From Planctomicrobium sp051465645 (lineage in GTDB: Bacteria > Planctomycetota > Planctomycetia > Planctomycetales > Planctomycetaceae), in assembly GCF_051465645.1 (NCBI RefSeq), contig NZ_CP195790.1, positions 3,596,001-3,660,000 of the forward strand: DNA of 64,000 nt. The letters run 5' to 3'. The notes beneath the pieces are model-generated. The model made no database searches and was not told where the DNA came from. It saw only the letters and a program-made list of their open reading frames with translations. Below are positions 1 to 9,295 of the stretch, one piece after another. Both the position numbers and the translations under genes were made by a program. Position 1 is the stretch's first letter, and every line of letters starts with the position of its first letter.

Positions 1-133
1 CGCCGGCACCATCCATCGGTCCTCTCCCGAGGCACAGTTGCGACTGAATCTCAGAAACCTATAATCCATATGGACTTTGCGATCATGTCGCGCAAGTTCA
101 CACCCATACTTCTGAACTTGATCGACCTCCGCC

Positions 134-709
134 GTGCGCGAATGGTTCAAAAATGTCTGGATCGCTGTGACGACCGTCCTGCATGGGATGTGGATCACAC
201 TGCGCACAGCATTACAGACGTATCGTCGCCGGACATTCACTGAGGTTTACGAGTACCCGGAACGTCCGGTCCCGGTGAAAGCACGCTATCGTGGGTTCCA
301 CCGATTCGATCTCACGACCTGCATCGGGTGTGACAAGTGTGCAGTCGCCTGTCCGGTTGACTGCATTTACATCGACAAGGTGAAGAGTCCCGTCGGCAAA
401 GGCTTTCGAATCGAAGGCTTCACGATCGACTATACCAAGTGCATGTTCTGCGCTTTGTGTGTGGATCCATGCCCTGTCGACTGCATCTTCATGGGTGCCA
501 ATCACGACCTGAGCTGCTATAGCCGCGACGGGTGCATCGTCGACTATGCAAAGCTGCCACTGCAGATTGCCTGGGGACAATCGACACTCAACCCGACAGC
601 AGTTGCGGAATCGAAAGCCCTGCATCAACCGGTGTGGGTTAAAGGCGAACCGAACCCGTTCGAATTCGCCGAACCTGTCAATGAAGAACAACAACCGATT
701 CAACAGTAA
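134..709 (+). CDS. nuoI: NADH-quinone oxidoreductase subunit I (NuoI)
   Basis: This is the 2x[4Fe-4S] ferredoxin-like subunit of respiratory complex I. It passes electrons through the peripheral arm to quinone at the cytoplasmic face of the membrane. Two complete cysteine motifs are visible, CIGCDKCAVACP at C63/C66/C69/C73 and CMFCALCVDPCP at C103/C106/C109/C113. The 191 aa length fits the family, and the N-terminal amphipathic stretch ahead of the ferredoxin fold is typical. The start is a GTG, and the same frame carries stop codons upstream. The next gene, 41 bp downstream, is nuoA. No other nuo gene lies inside the window, so the rest of complex I is either further upstream or elsewhere. 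Confidence 0.95.
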   Translation: MREWFKNVWIAVTTVLHGMWITLRTALQTYRRRTFTEVYEYPERPVPVKARYRGFHRFDLTTCIGCDKCAVACPVDCIYIDKVKSPVGKGFRIEGFTIDYTKCMFCALCVDPCPVDCIFMGANHDLSCYSRDGCIVDYAKLPLQIAWGQSTLNPTAVAESKALHQPVWVKGEPNPFEFAEPVNEEQQPIQQ

Positions 710-750
710 TTCAGCAGGCCCTTACAACTCGTCACTCCCTTGCTGACAAC

Positions 751-1320
751 ATGACCGACCTGACGCTTCACCTACTTCTGTTCACCGCTGCCGGGGCATC
801 TTTACTGCTCGTCCCGCTGATTTTGGGCTATTTCATACGCCCGAATCTTCCAACAGACGAGAAGCTGGCGGTCTATGAATGCGGTGAACCAGCGATCGGG
901 TCGAGCTATGTCCAGTTCGATATTCGCTTTTACGTCGTCGCGTTGCTGTTCATTCTGTTCGATGTGGAAGTGGTTTTCTTCTTCCCTTGGGCAACAGTCT
1001 TCGGGGGAGCAACTCAACTGGCAGATTCCCGCCTCTCCGAAGTCGCACGCACAAACCTGAGCGACAAACTGCTCAGCCTTCCCCCCGGCACGACAACAGC
1101 GGAAACAGCAATCACGTCCGCAGATGCCTTGTTGCTCGCACAGACCGGACTTGCTGATCTGCTGGTGTTCTTCGGCGTCCTGCTCGTCGGCTTCGCGTAT
1201 GTCTGGTTTCGCGGTGACCTCGATTGGGTGCGATCGATGATCAAACAGGGACACACCGATCCCATCGCTCCGCGGCAACCACCGGCGCCGCCAGCAACTC
1301 ACGAGTTAATCAAGAAGTAA
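751..1320 (+). CDS. nuoA: NADH-quinone oxidoreductase subunit A (NuoA), with long insert
   Basis: Small membrane subunit of complex I, at the junction of the quinone site and the proton-pumping arm. The family signature is clear: a first TM helix, then YECGEPAIG, FDIRFYVVALLFILFDVE and a third TM helix near the C-terminus. At 189 aa it is longer than the usual 115-150 aa. The extra length is mostly a roughly 45-residue hydrophilic segment (about residues 85-130) between TM2 and TM3, plus a Pro/Ala-rich tail. It is co-directional with nuoI and 41 bp away, so the two are probably co-transcribed. A nuoI-nuoA order differs from the classic order in which nuoA is the first gene. Confidence 0.93.
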   Translation: MTDLTLHLLLFTAAGASLLLVPLILGYFIRPNLPTDEKLAVYECGEPAIGSSYVQFDIRFYVVALLFILFDVEVVFFFPWATVFGGATQLADSRLSEVARTNLSDKLLSLPPGTTTAETAITSADALLLAQTGLADLLVFFGVLLVGFAYVWFRGDLDWVRSMIKQGHTDPIAPRQPPAPPATHELIKK

Positions 1321-1339
1321 CTCCCAGCGAATTCGCCCA

Positions 1340-2041
1340 TCAGGAGATCGCCAGAACCTTGCCATCGAGCAAGCTCTTCAGGTGAACACACCAGTCTTTG
1401 CAACCGCTGGAATCGAGTTGTCGCACAAAGGCCCTTGACGAAACTGGCCCGCGACTGAGAGCCTTGATCAGCGGTGCCAACGTCGCCTCGACCGCTGCCA
1501 TACGGATTTCTCCGGAGACCTGGTAGTACAGCAACTCATCGAGATGCGAGTATTCCATGTTCGAGTCCGTAGCAGCTGGCGGAGCCGCCCAGAGGTGGCT
1601 GGGATTCAAGATCACCAGTGTGCGCGAACTCAAAATCCGTTGCTTCCAACCCACCGGTCGACTGGACAACTCTTCAAATCGGGCATGCTCCAATCGCTTT
1701 TGCAGTGAGAGAAGTTCGACACTTCTTGGCGCAAACAGGTCGAAGTATATCGCACGCTGTTCGGCAGTAACACACTTCTGCTTCATCATCCATGCGAGAA
1801 ATGAATCGGTGTCAATCGACATCAATTCTTCACGGGAAACAGAGTGGACATACCGTGACAGAAGCGAGTTCAAACTCTTCGTGAGTGACTCGTCTCCAAA
1901 GTCAGGCAAGGCTTCCGGAAAGATCAAGGTTTCCTCCACTTCCTGTGGAATCTTGGTCGGGAGTTTCTGCTCAATAAACAACAGACGAACGGGTGAGCGC
2001 CGTCGTTGTCTAAAAAATTGACTGACCAGTGAAATCAGCAT
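1340..2041 (-). CDS. hypothetical protein
   Basis: I do not recognise this 233 aa protein. It is soluble, with no signal peptide or convincing membrane helix, and has mixed charged and leucine-rich segments suggesting a mainly helical fold. The ATG at 2041 is preceded by AGAGG at a usable distance. It converges on nuoA with a gap of 19 bp. No catalytic motif is visible. Confidence 0.6.
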   Translation of the reverse strand: MLISLVSQFFRQRRRSPVRLLFIEQKLPTKIPQEVEETLIFPEALPDFGDESLTKSLNSLLSRYVHSVSREELMSIDTDSFLAWMMKQKCVTAEQRAIYFDLFAPRSVELLSLQKRLEHARFEELSSRPVGWKQRILSSRTLVILNPSHLWAAPPAATDSNMEYSHLDELLYYQVSGEIRMAAVEATLAPLIKALSRGPVSSRAFVRQLDSSGCKDWCVHLKSLLDGKVLAIS

Positions 2042-2633
2042 CTGAAACAGCCTCTGAACTTGTTCAGGACACGAAAGCCCGTCGCCGCCAAATGAGCTTC
2101 ACTCAAACATAAACCACGCCCAATGCATTTGGCGGAAGTGTCTGGCGGAATGAAGCCAACGAATTGCAGTTCTTTTTCAGAAAAGGGGTTGTTCAGCGCG
2201 ATTCGAAAACGCGGACAACGTGCCTCGTACTGACACGAATCTGCAAACGTCATTCGACGGGTGGGACGACGAGAAACGAGGAGCATGCGTACCCAGGTTC
2301 CAGTGGCAGGTGTGACACGGAAGGTTGTTTCGAATGGCACAAAAGCAGTTTGGGTGCCAATTTTTGCGGTGAGCCCGATTTTTCTGAGGATTCCCTTCAG
2401 AATCGCTCAGGATTTTCAACTGCCGGCAAATGACCAGTGATTTCCGCCGCCGGACCGGACTGTAATCGCATCGACAATTGCGGCATCAAACCGACGACAC
2501 TCGTTCCAACTTCGCGCGGATTCCGTTCGCGGCTTGAAAGGCTGGATTTTCTCTGATACGGTCCTTCAATTCGCATTTGACAGTCCGCCAACCCGCCAAC
2601 GCGGGTCATGTGTTAGAACGAGAAGGTATTGAG
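2042..2633. other. intergenic region with only short overlapping ORFs
   Basis: This stretch lies between an unknown minus-strand gene and icd. It carries only short open frames on both strands without Shine-Dalgarno support or recognisable family features. It presumably holds divergent promoters. An AGAAGG ribosome site sits just upstream of the icd ATG. Confidence 0.4.
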
Positions 2634-3812
2634 ATGCATCACGTGACATTAATCCCAGGTGACGGGGTTGGGCCAGAAATCGCTGAAGCCACACGTCGCT
2701 GCCTCGACGCAACTGGCGTCAAAATCAGCTGGGACGTCCAGGAATGCGGTATCGAAGTCATCGAGAAGGAAGGCCAGATCCCGACTCGTGTATTCGATTC
2801 GATCAAGAAGAATAAAGTCGCACTCAAGGCTCCAATTACCACCCCAATCGGTAAGGGCTTTCGCAGTGTGAACGTTGCTCTGCGCCAGGAACTGAACCTG
2901 TACGCCTGCGTTCGCCCATGCAAGCAATACAAAGGTGTTCGTACATACTACGAAAACACCCCGGTCGACCTGGTGCTGATCCGCGAGAACACCGAAGACT
3001 TGTATGCCGGAGTGGAATTCCAGGCCGGTGCTGAGAAGACAAGCCAGCTGATCAAAACGATCAACGAATACGCAACCGGCAGAAAGATCAGCACTCACCC
3101 AGAGAAGACCGGCATCAGCATTAAGCCGATCTCTTATGAGGGAACTCGTCGGATCGTCGATTACGCTTTCAGCTATGCCAACAAGCAGAGCCGTAAGGTC
3201 GTGACTTCGGTTTGTAAAGCAAACATCATGAAGTTCACCGACGGCCTGTGGTACGACGAGTCCCGCGCTGTCGCTCTGGCTTACGGTGCCAAATTCGAAT
3301 GGCCAGAACTCGCTAACGGTGTTGCTCCAGATGCTGAGCTGGTCGGAAAAGTTCCAGACCTGCATGGCTCAGTCGAGTACAACGAGCGACTGGTCGACAA
3401 CATGTGCATGCAGCTGGTCCAAAAGCCAGAACTGTACGACGTGATCGTCACTTCAAACCTGTACGGCGACATCCTCAGCGACCTCTGTGCCGGTCTGGTC
3501 GGCGGCCTTGGCGTTGCTCCAGGTGCGAACGTCGGAACCGAAGGGGCAATCTTCGAAGCGACTCACGGGTCCGCTCCTAAGTACAAAGGCCTCAATAAGG
3601 TCAACCCGGTCGCTCTGATTCTGTCTGGTCGAATGCTCCTTGAGCACATCGGCGAACAGGAAGCAGCCGACAAACTGGAACGTGCCGTTTCCGCTGTCAT
3701 TGCTGAAGGCAAAGACGTGACTTACGACATGAAGCAGGATCGTAACGATCCAACTGCAGTCGGAACTTCACAAATGGCCGACGCAATCATTCGCAAGATG
3801 CAGGCTGAATAG
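2634..3812 (+). CDS. icd: isocitrate dehydrogenase, NAD-type
   Basis: Oxidative decarboxylation of isocitrate to 2-oxoglutarate in the TCA cycle. The beta-decarboxylating dehydrogenase fold is evident from the N-terminal VTLIPGDGVGPEI, the substrate motif SVNVALRQELNLYACVRP, IRENTEDLYAG, VIVTSNLYGDILSDL and the nucleotide-site segment FEATHGSAPKYKG. It resembles the IDH3/homoisocitrate-dehydrogenase branch more than the NADP-dependent E. coli enzyme; cofactor preference is inferred from this and not proven. The open frame extends 19 codons upstream, but the ATG at 2634 follows AGAAGG and begins exactly at the first beta strand, so I use it. A strong terminator follows at 3861-3890. Confidence 0.93.
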   Translation: MHHVTLIPGDGVGPEIAEATRRCLDATGVKISWDVQECGIEVIEKEGQIPTRVFDSIKKNKVALKAPITTPIGKGFRSVNVALRQELNLYACVRPCKQYKGVRTYYENTPVDLVLIRENTEDLYAGVEFQAGAEKTSQLIKTINEYATGRKISTHPEKTGISIKPISYEGTRRIVDYAFSYANKQSRKVVTSVCKANIMKFTDGLWYDESRAVALAYGAKFEWPELANGVAPDAELVGKVPDLHGSVEYNERLVDNMCMQLVQKPELYDVIVTSNLYGDILSDLCAGLVGGLGVAPGANVGTEGAIFEATHGSAPKYKGLNKVNPVALILSGRMLLEHIGEQEAADKLERAVSAVIAEGKDVTYDMKQDRNDPTAVGTSQMADAIIRKMQAE

Positions 3813-3860
3813 TTCCGTTCTCCACTTCTGCCCAGAAGAGGAGATCCGACTACAATCCAG

Positions 3861-3890
3861 ACGGACTGTCGTTCATCGGCAGTCCGTTTT
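3861..3890 (+). terminator. intrinsic terminator after icd
   Basis: An 11-bp stem (ACGGACTGTCG pairing with CGGCAGTCCGT, one G-T wobble) closes a 5-nt loop and runs into a T tract. Confidence 0.85.
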
Positions 3891-4129
3891 CATTTGCCTG
3901 GTGACTTTCTGCGCTGCCTGCAAATAATCCCGGAATACAATCCGCTGCAACAACGCATCAGCAGTGCGTTCTCTGCTAGACGATGCGCCGGTCAGGTCGT
4001 ATGCTCAAGTCTGCTGAATTGACGTGCGGATCTTCACGAGGCGATCCGGCGATGAAATTTCATTGCCGTGAAATTGGCTCGTAACGTTTTCACACTACGA
4101 ATGCAGAAAACGAATCATCAACGGGAGAA
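3891..4129. other. upstream region of the peroxiredoxin gene
   Basis: No gene is seen. Together with the icd terminator it forms a gap of about 320 bp, ending in GGGAG just before the peroxiredoxin ATG. Confidence 0.4.
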
Positions 4130-4711
4130 ATGGGAATGCGTCTGCAACTTGCATGTGCTCTGTTCGGAGCAATCTTTATGTGCGCAACTCGGAGTGATGC
4201 CATGGAACCATTGAAAGTGGGCGACGCCGCTCCCGTGTTCTCTGCTCAGGACGACACTGGCAAGGAATGGAAATCCACGGACCATGTTGGAAAGAAGGCG
4301 ATCGTCGTTTACTTCTACCCAGCAAACATGACCGGTGGATGCACCAAACAAGCCTGTAAATTCCGCGACGACATGTCCAAACTGACCAACCTGGACATCG
4401 AAGTTGTCGGCGTGAGCGGTGACGACGTCGCCAGCCACAAACTTTTCAAGAAAGCACACGAACTGAACTACACCCTGCTGGCTGACGTCAAAGGGGACGT
4501 TGCCAAGGCGTTTGGCGTTCCAGCAACCGCTGGCGAAAAGTCCCTGACAGCAAAGGTGGACGGGAAAGACGAAACATTCACCCGTTTCTTCACCATTAAA
4601 CGCTGGACATTTGTCATTGGAAAAGATGGCAAACTGGCCTACATCAACCCAACTGTGAATCCGGAAACCGACAGCCAGAAAGTGGCCGAAGTTGTCGCAG
4701 CACAGAAGTAA
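4130..4711 (+). CDS. secreted PrxQ/Bcp-type peroxiredoxin
   Basis: Thiol peroxidase of the AhpC/TSA superfamily that reduces hydroperoxides. The motif FYPANMTGGCTKQAC places the peroxidatic Cys at C71 and a second Cys five residues later at C76, the pattern of atypical 2-Cys PrxQ/Bcp enzymes. The usual TPGC is TGGC here, so the proline is replaced. The first 24 residues form a signal peptide ending near RSDA, so the enzyme probably acts outside the cytoplasm, unlike most Bcp proteins. The start ATG follows GGGAG. It is a monocistronic unit bounded by terminators on both sides. Confidence 0.9.
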   Translation: MGMRLQLACALFGAIFMCATRSDAMEPLKVGDAAPVFSAQDDTGKEWKSTDHVGKKAIVVYFYPANMTGGCTKQACKFRDDMSKLTNLDIEVVGVSGDDVASHKLFKKAHELNYTLLADVKGDVAKAFGVPATAGEKSLTAKVDGKDETFTRFFTIKRWTFVIGKDGKLAYINPTVNPETDSQKVAEVVAAQK

Positions 4712-4767
4712 TCTCCACTACTTCTGCTCGATGCCGGACCACGACGGACATCGCCATTCACTCGACG

Positions 4768-4812
4768 GAGGTCAGCCTGAATTACATCAGGTTGACCTCT
4801 GGTCGTTTTGAG
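4768..4812 (+). terminator. intrinsic terminator after the peroxiredoxin gene
   Basis: A 13-bp stem, GAGGTCAGCCTGA with TCAGGTTGACCTC (one wobble), has a 6-nt loop and is followed by a T-rich stretch. Confidence 0.8.
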
Positions 4813-5029
4813 TTTCGCAGGAATCTCATCTGTTCCCCTTCCCCCAGACGGGTGATTCCGTGAAAATACCATCAGAGGAACAGGGCAGACCGACAAGACG
4901 CAACAGTCTCCACTGATGGCATCTTCTCAGATCGAGAACGCTTTCAGAAGTCGATCGCAGATAATTCAACTGCTCGGAAACCTTTGAAATCGGGCGATCC
5001 GGATCAAAATCCGGACGAAAGGTAAGACC
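4813..5029. other. upstream region of mcsB
   Basis: No gene is seen. With the preceding terminator it makes up a gap of about 318 bp before the GTG of mcsB, which is preceded by an AAAGG-like ribosome site. Confidence 0.35.
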
Positions 5030-6097
5030 GTGGAATTGGACGATTTAATCAGAACAAGCGGCGAATGGTTGCGTGGGACCGGTCCGGAATCGGACATTGT
5101 CGTTTCCACTCGAATTCGTCTCGCTCGAAACGTGGCTGGCTATTCATTTCCACCGCGCGCAGAAGAGTCGACCCGATCTGAGATCAACTCGATTCTTCGG
5201 GAACAGATCTCCGAGATCCCGTCAGGCCCGTCACTGAGCTATGTCTCAGTCAACGACCTGCCTAAGGTCGACCGTCAATTTCTGGTCGAACGGCAGCTCA
5301 TCAGTCGCGAGCACGCTGAATCTCAGGGACCACGCGGTGCATGCATTGGTCAACAGGAAACCGTCAGCCTGATGATCAATGAAGAGGACCACCTGCGCAT
5401 GCAAGTCCTGCGCAGTGGTTATTCGCTGGAAGACTGCTGGAGCGAAATCAACCGCATCGACGACGAACTCGAACAACGTGTCGCCTTCGCATTCAGCGAC
5501 GAGTTCGGTTACCTGACTTCCTGCCCAACCAATGTCGGGACCGGAATGCGAGTCAGCGTCATGCTGCACCTGCCAGCGCTCGTCCTGACCAAGGAGATTC
5601 AACAGGTCTTCCAGGCGATGCACAAAATGAATCTGGCCGTACGTGGATTGTACGGCGAAGGAAGTCAGGCGATGGGTGACTTCTATCAGATCTCCAACCA
5701 GATCACGCTCGGAAAATCGGAAGAGCAGATCATTCAGAACGTGAAGCGGGTCATTCCCGATGTCTTGCGTTACGAAAGAAAAGCACGTCAAGCGTTGATC
5801 AAAGGAGACCGTCAGCGACTCCACGATCAGGTGTCACGAGCACTCGGCATTCTTGGCAGTGCCCGACAGATTTCGACCGAGGAGACGATGGAACTTCTCT
5901 CCAGCGTCCGCATGGGAATCAACCTCGGGCTGGTGGACGACGTCGAGATCGGCACGATTAACGAACTCTGTATTCAGACACAACCGGCCCACCTTCAGAA
6001 GATTCGTGGCGAAGCCTTGGAGTCATCTGAACGCAACGCGGTTCGTGCCACATTGCTCCGTGAACGTCTGATCGGGAAGCATCCCAACCAGAACTAG
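5030..6097 (+). CDS. mcsB: protein-arginine kinase McsB
   Basis: ATP:guanido phosphotransferase fold. In Firmicutes McsB phosphorylates arginines to mark proteins for ClpCP degradation. Seen here: the nucleotide-binding STRIRLARN near residues 26-34, INEEDHLRMQ near 116-125 with the catalytic acidic residues, and CPTNVGTGMR with the reactive Cys at 165. RNAVRA at 335-340 matches the RDxxRA phosphoarginine-sensing motif apart from Asp to Asn. The 355 aa length is normal. The start is GTG with an upstream AAAGG-like site. Neither mcsA, ctsR nor clpC is next to it. It ends at TAGACCGGTT, which resembles one end of a dispersed repeat seen elsewhere in the window. Confidence 0.92.
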   Translation: MELDDLIRTSGEWLRGTGPESDIVVSTRIRLARNVAGYSFPPRAEESTRSEINSILREQISEIPSGPSLSYVSVNDLPKVDRQFLVERQLISREHAESQGPRGACIGQQETVSLMINEEDHLRMQVLRSGYSLEDCWSEINRIDDELEQRVAFAFSDEFGYLTSCPTNVGTGMRVSVMLHLPALVLTKEIQQVFQAMHKMNLAVRGLYGEGSQAMGDFYQISNQITLGKSEEQIIQNVKRVIPDVLRYERKARQALIKGDRQRLHDQVSRALGILGSARQISTEETMELLSSVRMGINLGLVDDVEIGTINELCIQTQPAHLQKIRGEALESSERNAVRATLLRERLIGKHPNQN

Positions 6098-6120
6098 ACC
6101 GGTTGAGTCACTGGATCGAT

Positions 6121-6146
6121 GTGGACGGTCTTAACTGGCCGTCCAC
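6121..6146. repeat. inverted repeat at the mcsB/SDR convergence
   Basis: GTGGACGG and CCGTCCAC form a perfect 8-bp inverted repeat whose spacer holds the stop codon of the SDR gene. There is no clear T tract. It may act as a weak shared transcription end, or may simply reflect the codons for the C-terminal DGGWTAS. Confidence 0.4.
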
Positions 6147-6910
6147 CCTCCATCTACCGTCAGCACACTTCCAGTGACGTAGCTACTTGCATCACTTGCC
6201 AGGTAAATGACGCTTCCCTGAATCTCTTCAAGGCGCCCCCAACGCTTCATTGCGACGGCACCGATGATCGAGGTTTTCGCCTCCTCCGTATCCGCAATCG
6301 GGACATTCATCTCTGTCAGGAACGGACCGGGGCAAATCGCGTTACAAGTGATCCCGTAAGGGGCGAATTCTAATGCCATCGCCCGAGTCATTTGGACGAT
6401 GGCTCCTTTACTTGCGGTATAAGGGGTCCGGTTGGCAAGACCGACAAGGCCCAGCGTACTGGCAATGTTAATGATGCGTCCGGTGCCTGCTTCCTTCATC
6501 ACCGGAACAACTTCCTTGGTGCACAGCCAGGGCCCTTCAACATTGGTTCGCTGGACTTGCTGGAATTGATCCAGCGTGATGTTTTCGATCGGTCCACGAA
6601 TATTGATGCCAGCGTTATTCACCAGAATATCAATCTTGCCGAACGCGGAGAGTGCGAGATCGACCATCGCAAAGACCTGAGCCTGGTCTGTCACATCGGC
6701 GGCACATCCGACGACCTTCGTTCCATAATCTTCTGAAAGCTGCGTGGCAGCATGTTGCGCCTCTTGCAGGTTTCGACTCACGATCAGAACGTTCGCTCCG
6801 GCTGAGGCCAATCCCGCGGCCATTGCCAGCCCGAGCCCTTTCGATCCACCAGTGACAATCGCAGATTTTCCAGCAAGGTTGAACAGTTTAATGCCGGGAA
6901 GCAGTGACAT
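6131..6910 (-). CDS. short-chain dehydrogenase/reductase (SDR)
   Basis: Classical NAD(P)-dependent oxidoreductase, 259 aa. Motifs in order are TGGSKGLG (cofactor glycines), NNAG, a serine in NIASTLG, the catalytic YTASK, and the C-terminal VTGSVLTVDGGWT. This arrangement is shared by gluconate 5-dehydrogenase-like and FabG-like enzymes; the substrate cannot be settled from sequence. It converges on mcsB with 33 bp between them and is divergent from the glycosyltransferase gene. Confidence 0.88.
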   Translation of the reverse strand: MSLLPGIKLFNLAGKSAIVTGGSKGLGLAMAAGLASAGANVLIVSRNLQEAQHAATQLSEDYGTKVVGCAADVTDQAQVFAMVDLALSAFGKIDILVNNAGINIRGPIENITLDQFQQVQRTNVEGPWLCTKEVVPVMKEAGTGRIINIASTLGLVGLANRTPYTASKGAIVQMTRAMALEFAPYGITCNAICPGPFLTEMNVPIADTEEAKTSIIGAVAMKRWGRLEEIQGSVIYLASDASSYVTGSVLTVDGGWTAS

Positions 6911-7252
6911 AGGTCAGACCATTCGGAAGCAACAAAAGGAAGCATTCATCCACTCCCTGTTACTCTACAGAACAGAATCCAGTTGACCATCTCTGAAAGG
7001 GAAAACCGGAAGCCCTCTCCCGGAACTTGCCGAGAAGGGCCTGTACAGATCTTCCAGCAATGCAAAGATTCACCAACTACGGTCACAGACGCTGCATGAT
7101 TTCTGAAATTGCTCTAACATTCAGGGCTGGAGTCGAGATTTCTGAAGCACGGCAATCCAATCGTGTGCCGAACTCGTCGGTACAGAACGGATGAAATCGA
7201 GCGATAACAACGACTCCGGTATTGAACTCATCATTTTGGGGATCATTCGCAT
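6911..7252. other. divergent promoter region
   Basis: About 340 bp between the starts of the SDR gene and the GT39-like gene. Only short unsupported open frames are present; promoters for both directions are expected here. Confidence 0.4.
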
Positions 7253-9220
7253 TTGAACCCACAGCGAACAGCATCGGCCATCTCGAACCTCGTCCCGCAA
7301 TGGATCGGGGGGCTTACGTACGCTTTAGTCTTCCTGATTACCGGGTTAATTGAAACCACCCGTTGGGCAGATCCCGAGCAACGGAAAGACGCATTGACGG
7401 GATGGATGGCCGGGCCAACGGCTGACTGGTTTCCATTCGCACCACTGTTGATCCTCCTGATCCTCTGTACTGCAATCCGTTCCCCACGCCGCACGGCGAT
7501 GGACAGGAAATCAAAGTTCTCCACCTGGCTCACCCAATCATCACGCGATCGGTCCAGCTTGTTGCCAACCTGGGGGACAGCACTACTGATCGGGGGACTC
7601 GCTTTCGTCATCGCTCGTCAGTCAGAAGCGCCGTATGCCACACTTCCACCGGCATATCACGATGAATTCAGTTATCTATTTCAGGCCGAAACATACTTAC
7701 AGGGACGAGTCTCGTTCCCGAGCCATGTAACACACCCGGAATTGTTTGATCAGGTACATGTGCTGAACGAAGGCATGTTTGCCAGCCGTTATTTCCCGGG
7801 CGTCGGCCTCTGGATCGCTCCATTCCTGGCGATGGGAGATCCTCATCTCGGGCATCAGATCGCACAGGCAATCGCCGCGTTTCTCATATTCTGGATCGGC
7901 CGGGAACTCTCCAGTAATCAGGTCGGGATTCTCGCCGGACTTCTGTTTGCGTTGTCCCCCGGCATGATCCTGTTCAGCACACTGTTGCTGTCACACCATC
8001 CAACACTGGTCGGGCTGCTTCTCTTCCTCTGGGCGTTTCTGTACTGGATACGAACAGCAAATCTGACAGTCCTTTTCCTCTCTGGGATTGGTCTGGCTTT
8101 CGCCATGCTCTGCCGTCCCATGACCGCCGCTGGTTTCGGGCTTCCCTTTGGAATCTTCTTTCTTTACTGGTGGATTACCGGACGTCCGCTACACGATCGA
8201 TCGATGAACACGGTCGCGATTACAGAGACTCAGGAAATCAAGAAAATCGTCGACAAGCATTTCGTTCGCGAGGAGAATGAACGCCCCCCTGTCACGCCAT
8301 TTCTGCAACGAACTCTCGCAGCGGTTGTCTTGGGTCTGCCGCTCGTTTTCGGGTTCGGTGTGCTGCTGGCAACACAGCATGCAATTACCGGTTCCGCACT
8401 GACTTCACCGTATCAGTTGTATACCGACATCTATACACCTCGACATCGCTACGGCTTCAACAATGTGGTGATCGGAGAACAGCATCTCGGGCCAAAAGTC
8501 CTCGACAATTATGATCGCTGGGCCGAGAACCTGACTCCTGAACTCGCGTTGAAGAACGCCGGAACGCGACTCACAACCAGTATGCGATGGACACTGGGGA
8601 TCGTCCCGCTGATGCTGGCCGTCATTCCAGTGCTGCTCACTCCCTGGCTCGGCAGCCCCCGCTGGTTATTGATTGTCGCGTCAATTGTCACGTTGCACCT
8701 TGCCCACATCCCGTACTGGTTCACTGGGATCATGAACTGGCACTATGTGATGGAAACTGCTCCCTTGTGGCTCCTGTTGTTTGCAGAAGGAAGCACCCGA
8801 CTTGATCGCACCTGGGCCGCTGAGGGAATGCTGGGAATTCGACTCTGGTGGCGAGCAATGATTCTCACAGCAGTGCTGGTCAATCTCGTCACCATTCCCC
8901 CCTTGTGGCCGGGACGACTTCCGCAGGGACTTGCAGAGACCGCGTTCTCACGACGGATTTATGATCACTTCAGACTGTCGATTGAAGAGTTGCGCACCGG
9001 TCAGGATGCAGTTGTGTTTGTGATTCCGGATCCAACCGACCGCCATATTGATTACATCTCAAATCCGCCGTCGTTAACCGGTCCGGTCCTTGTCGCCAGA
9101 GTGAATTCTCTGACTCAGGCGAAAGAGCGAGCCAGTTTATTCCCGGATCGGGTCGCCATTGTTTTCAACGCGTCCCATCGCAGTTGGGAACGACTCCCTG
9201 ATCCCGCTAAGGCAAAGTAG
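7253..9220 (+). CDS. GT39/ArnT-like membrane glycosyltransferase (GT-C fold)
   Basis: A 655 aa polytopic protein with about 11-13 hydrophobic helices, resembling dolichyl-phosphate-mannose/ArnT-type transferases that use lipid-linked sugars on the outer face of the membrane. After the first helices comes AYHDEFSYLF (H136, D137, E138), which fits the acidic catalytic loop between TM1 and TM2 of GT-C enzymes. LCRPMTA and a large C-terminal extracytoplasmic segment follow. The start is TTG behind GGGGATC; a later start would cut into the first helix region. Acceptor and donor are unknown. Confidence 0.8.
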   Translation: MNPQRTASAISNLVPQWIGGLTYALVFLITGLIETTRWADPEQRKDALTGWMAGPTADWFPFAPLLILLILCTAIRSPRRTAMDRKSKFSTWLTQSSRDRSSLLPTWGTALLIGGLAFVIARQSEAPYATLPPAYHDEFSYLFQAETYLQGRVSFPSHVTHPELFDQVHVLNEGMFASRYFPGVGLWIAPFLAMGDPHLGHQIAQAIAAFLIFWIGRELSSNQVGILAGLLFALSPGMILFSTLLLSHHPTLVGLLLFLWAFLYWIRTANLTVLFLSGIGLAFAMLCRPMTAAGFGLPFGIFFLYWWITGRPLHDRSMNTVAITETQEIKKIVDKHFVREENERPPVTPFLQRTLAAVVLGLPLVFGFGVLLATQHAITGSALTSPYQLYTDIYTPRHRYGFNNVVIGEQHLGPKVLDNYDRWAENLTPELALKNAGTRLTTSMRWTLGIVPLMLAVIPVLLTPWLGSPRWLLIVASIVTLHLAHIPYWFTGIMNWHYVMETAPLWLLLFAEGSTRLDRTWAAEGMLGIRLWWRAMILTAVLVNLVTIPPLWPGRLPQGLAETAFSRRIYDHFRLSIEELRTGQDAVVFVIPDPTDRHIDYISNPPSLTGPVLVARVNSLTQAKERASLFPDRVAIVFNASHRSWERLPDPAKAK

Positions 9221-9295
9221 CGAACGCCCGGCTACTCCCTTCATAATCAGAGAGTAAGCAAACCGAGTTGATTGCAGTTTGAGGAATGCAGAGAA

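Noticed and set aside
2..64. Open frame ending in TAA at the left window edge
   Set aside because: Only about 20 codons are visible, too few to decide whether it is the end of a gene.
2035..2340. 101-codon minus-strand frame overlapping the start of the unknown gene at 1340-2041
   Set aside because: GTG start without a ribosome site, no family features, and the frame upstream is closed nearby. It could be a relic but cannot be supported as a gene.
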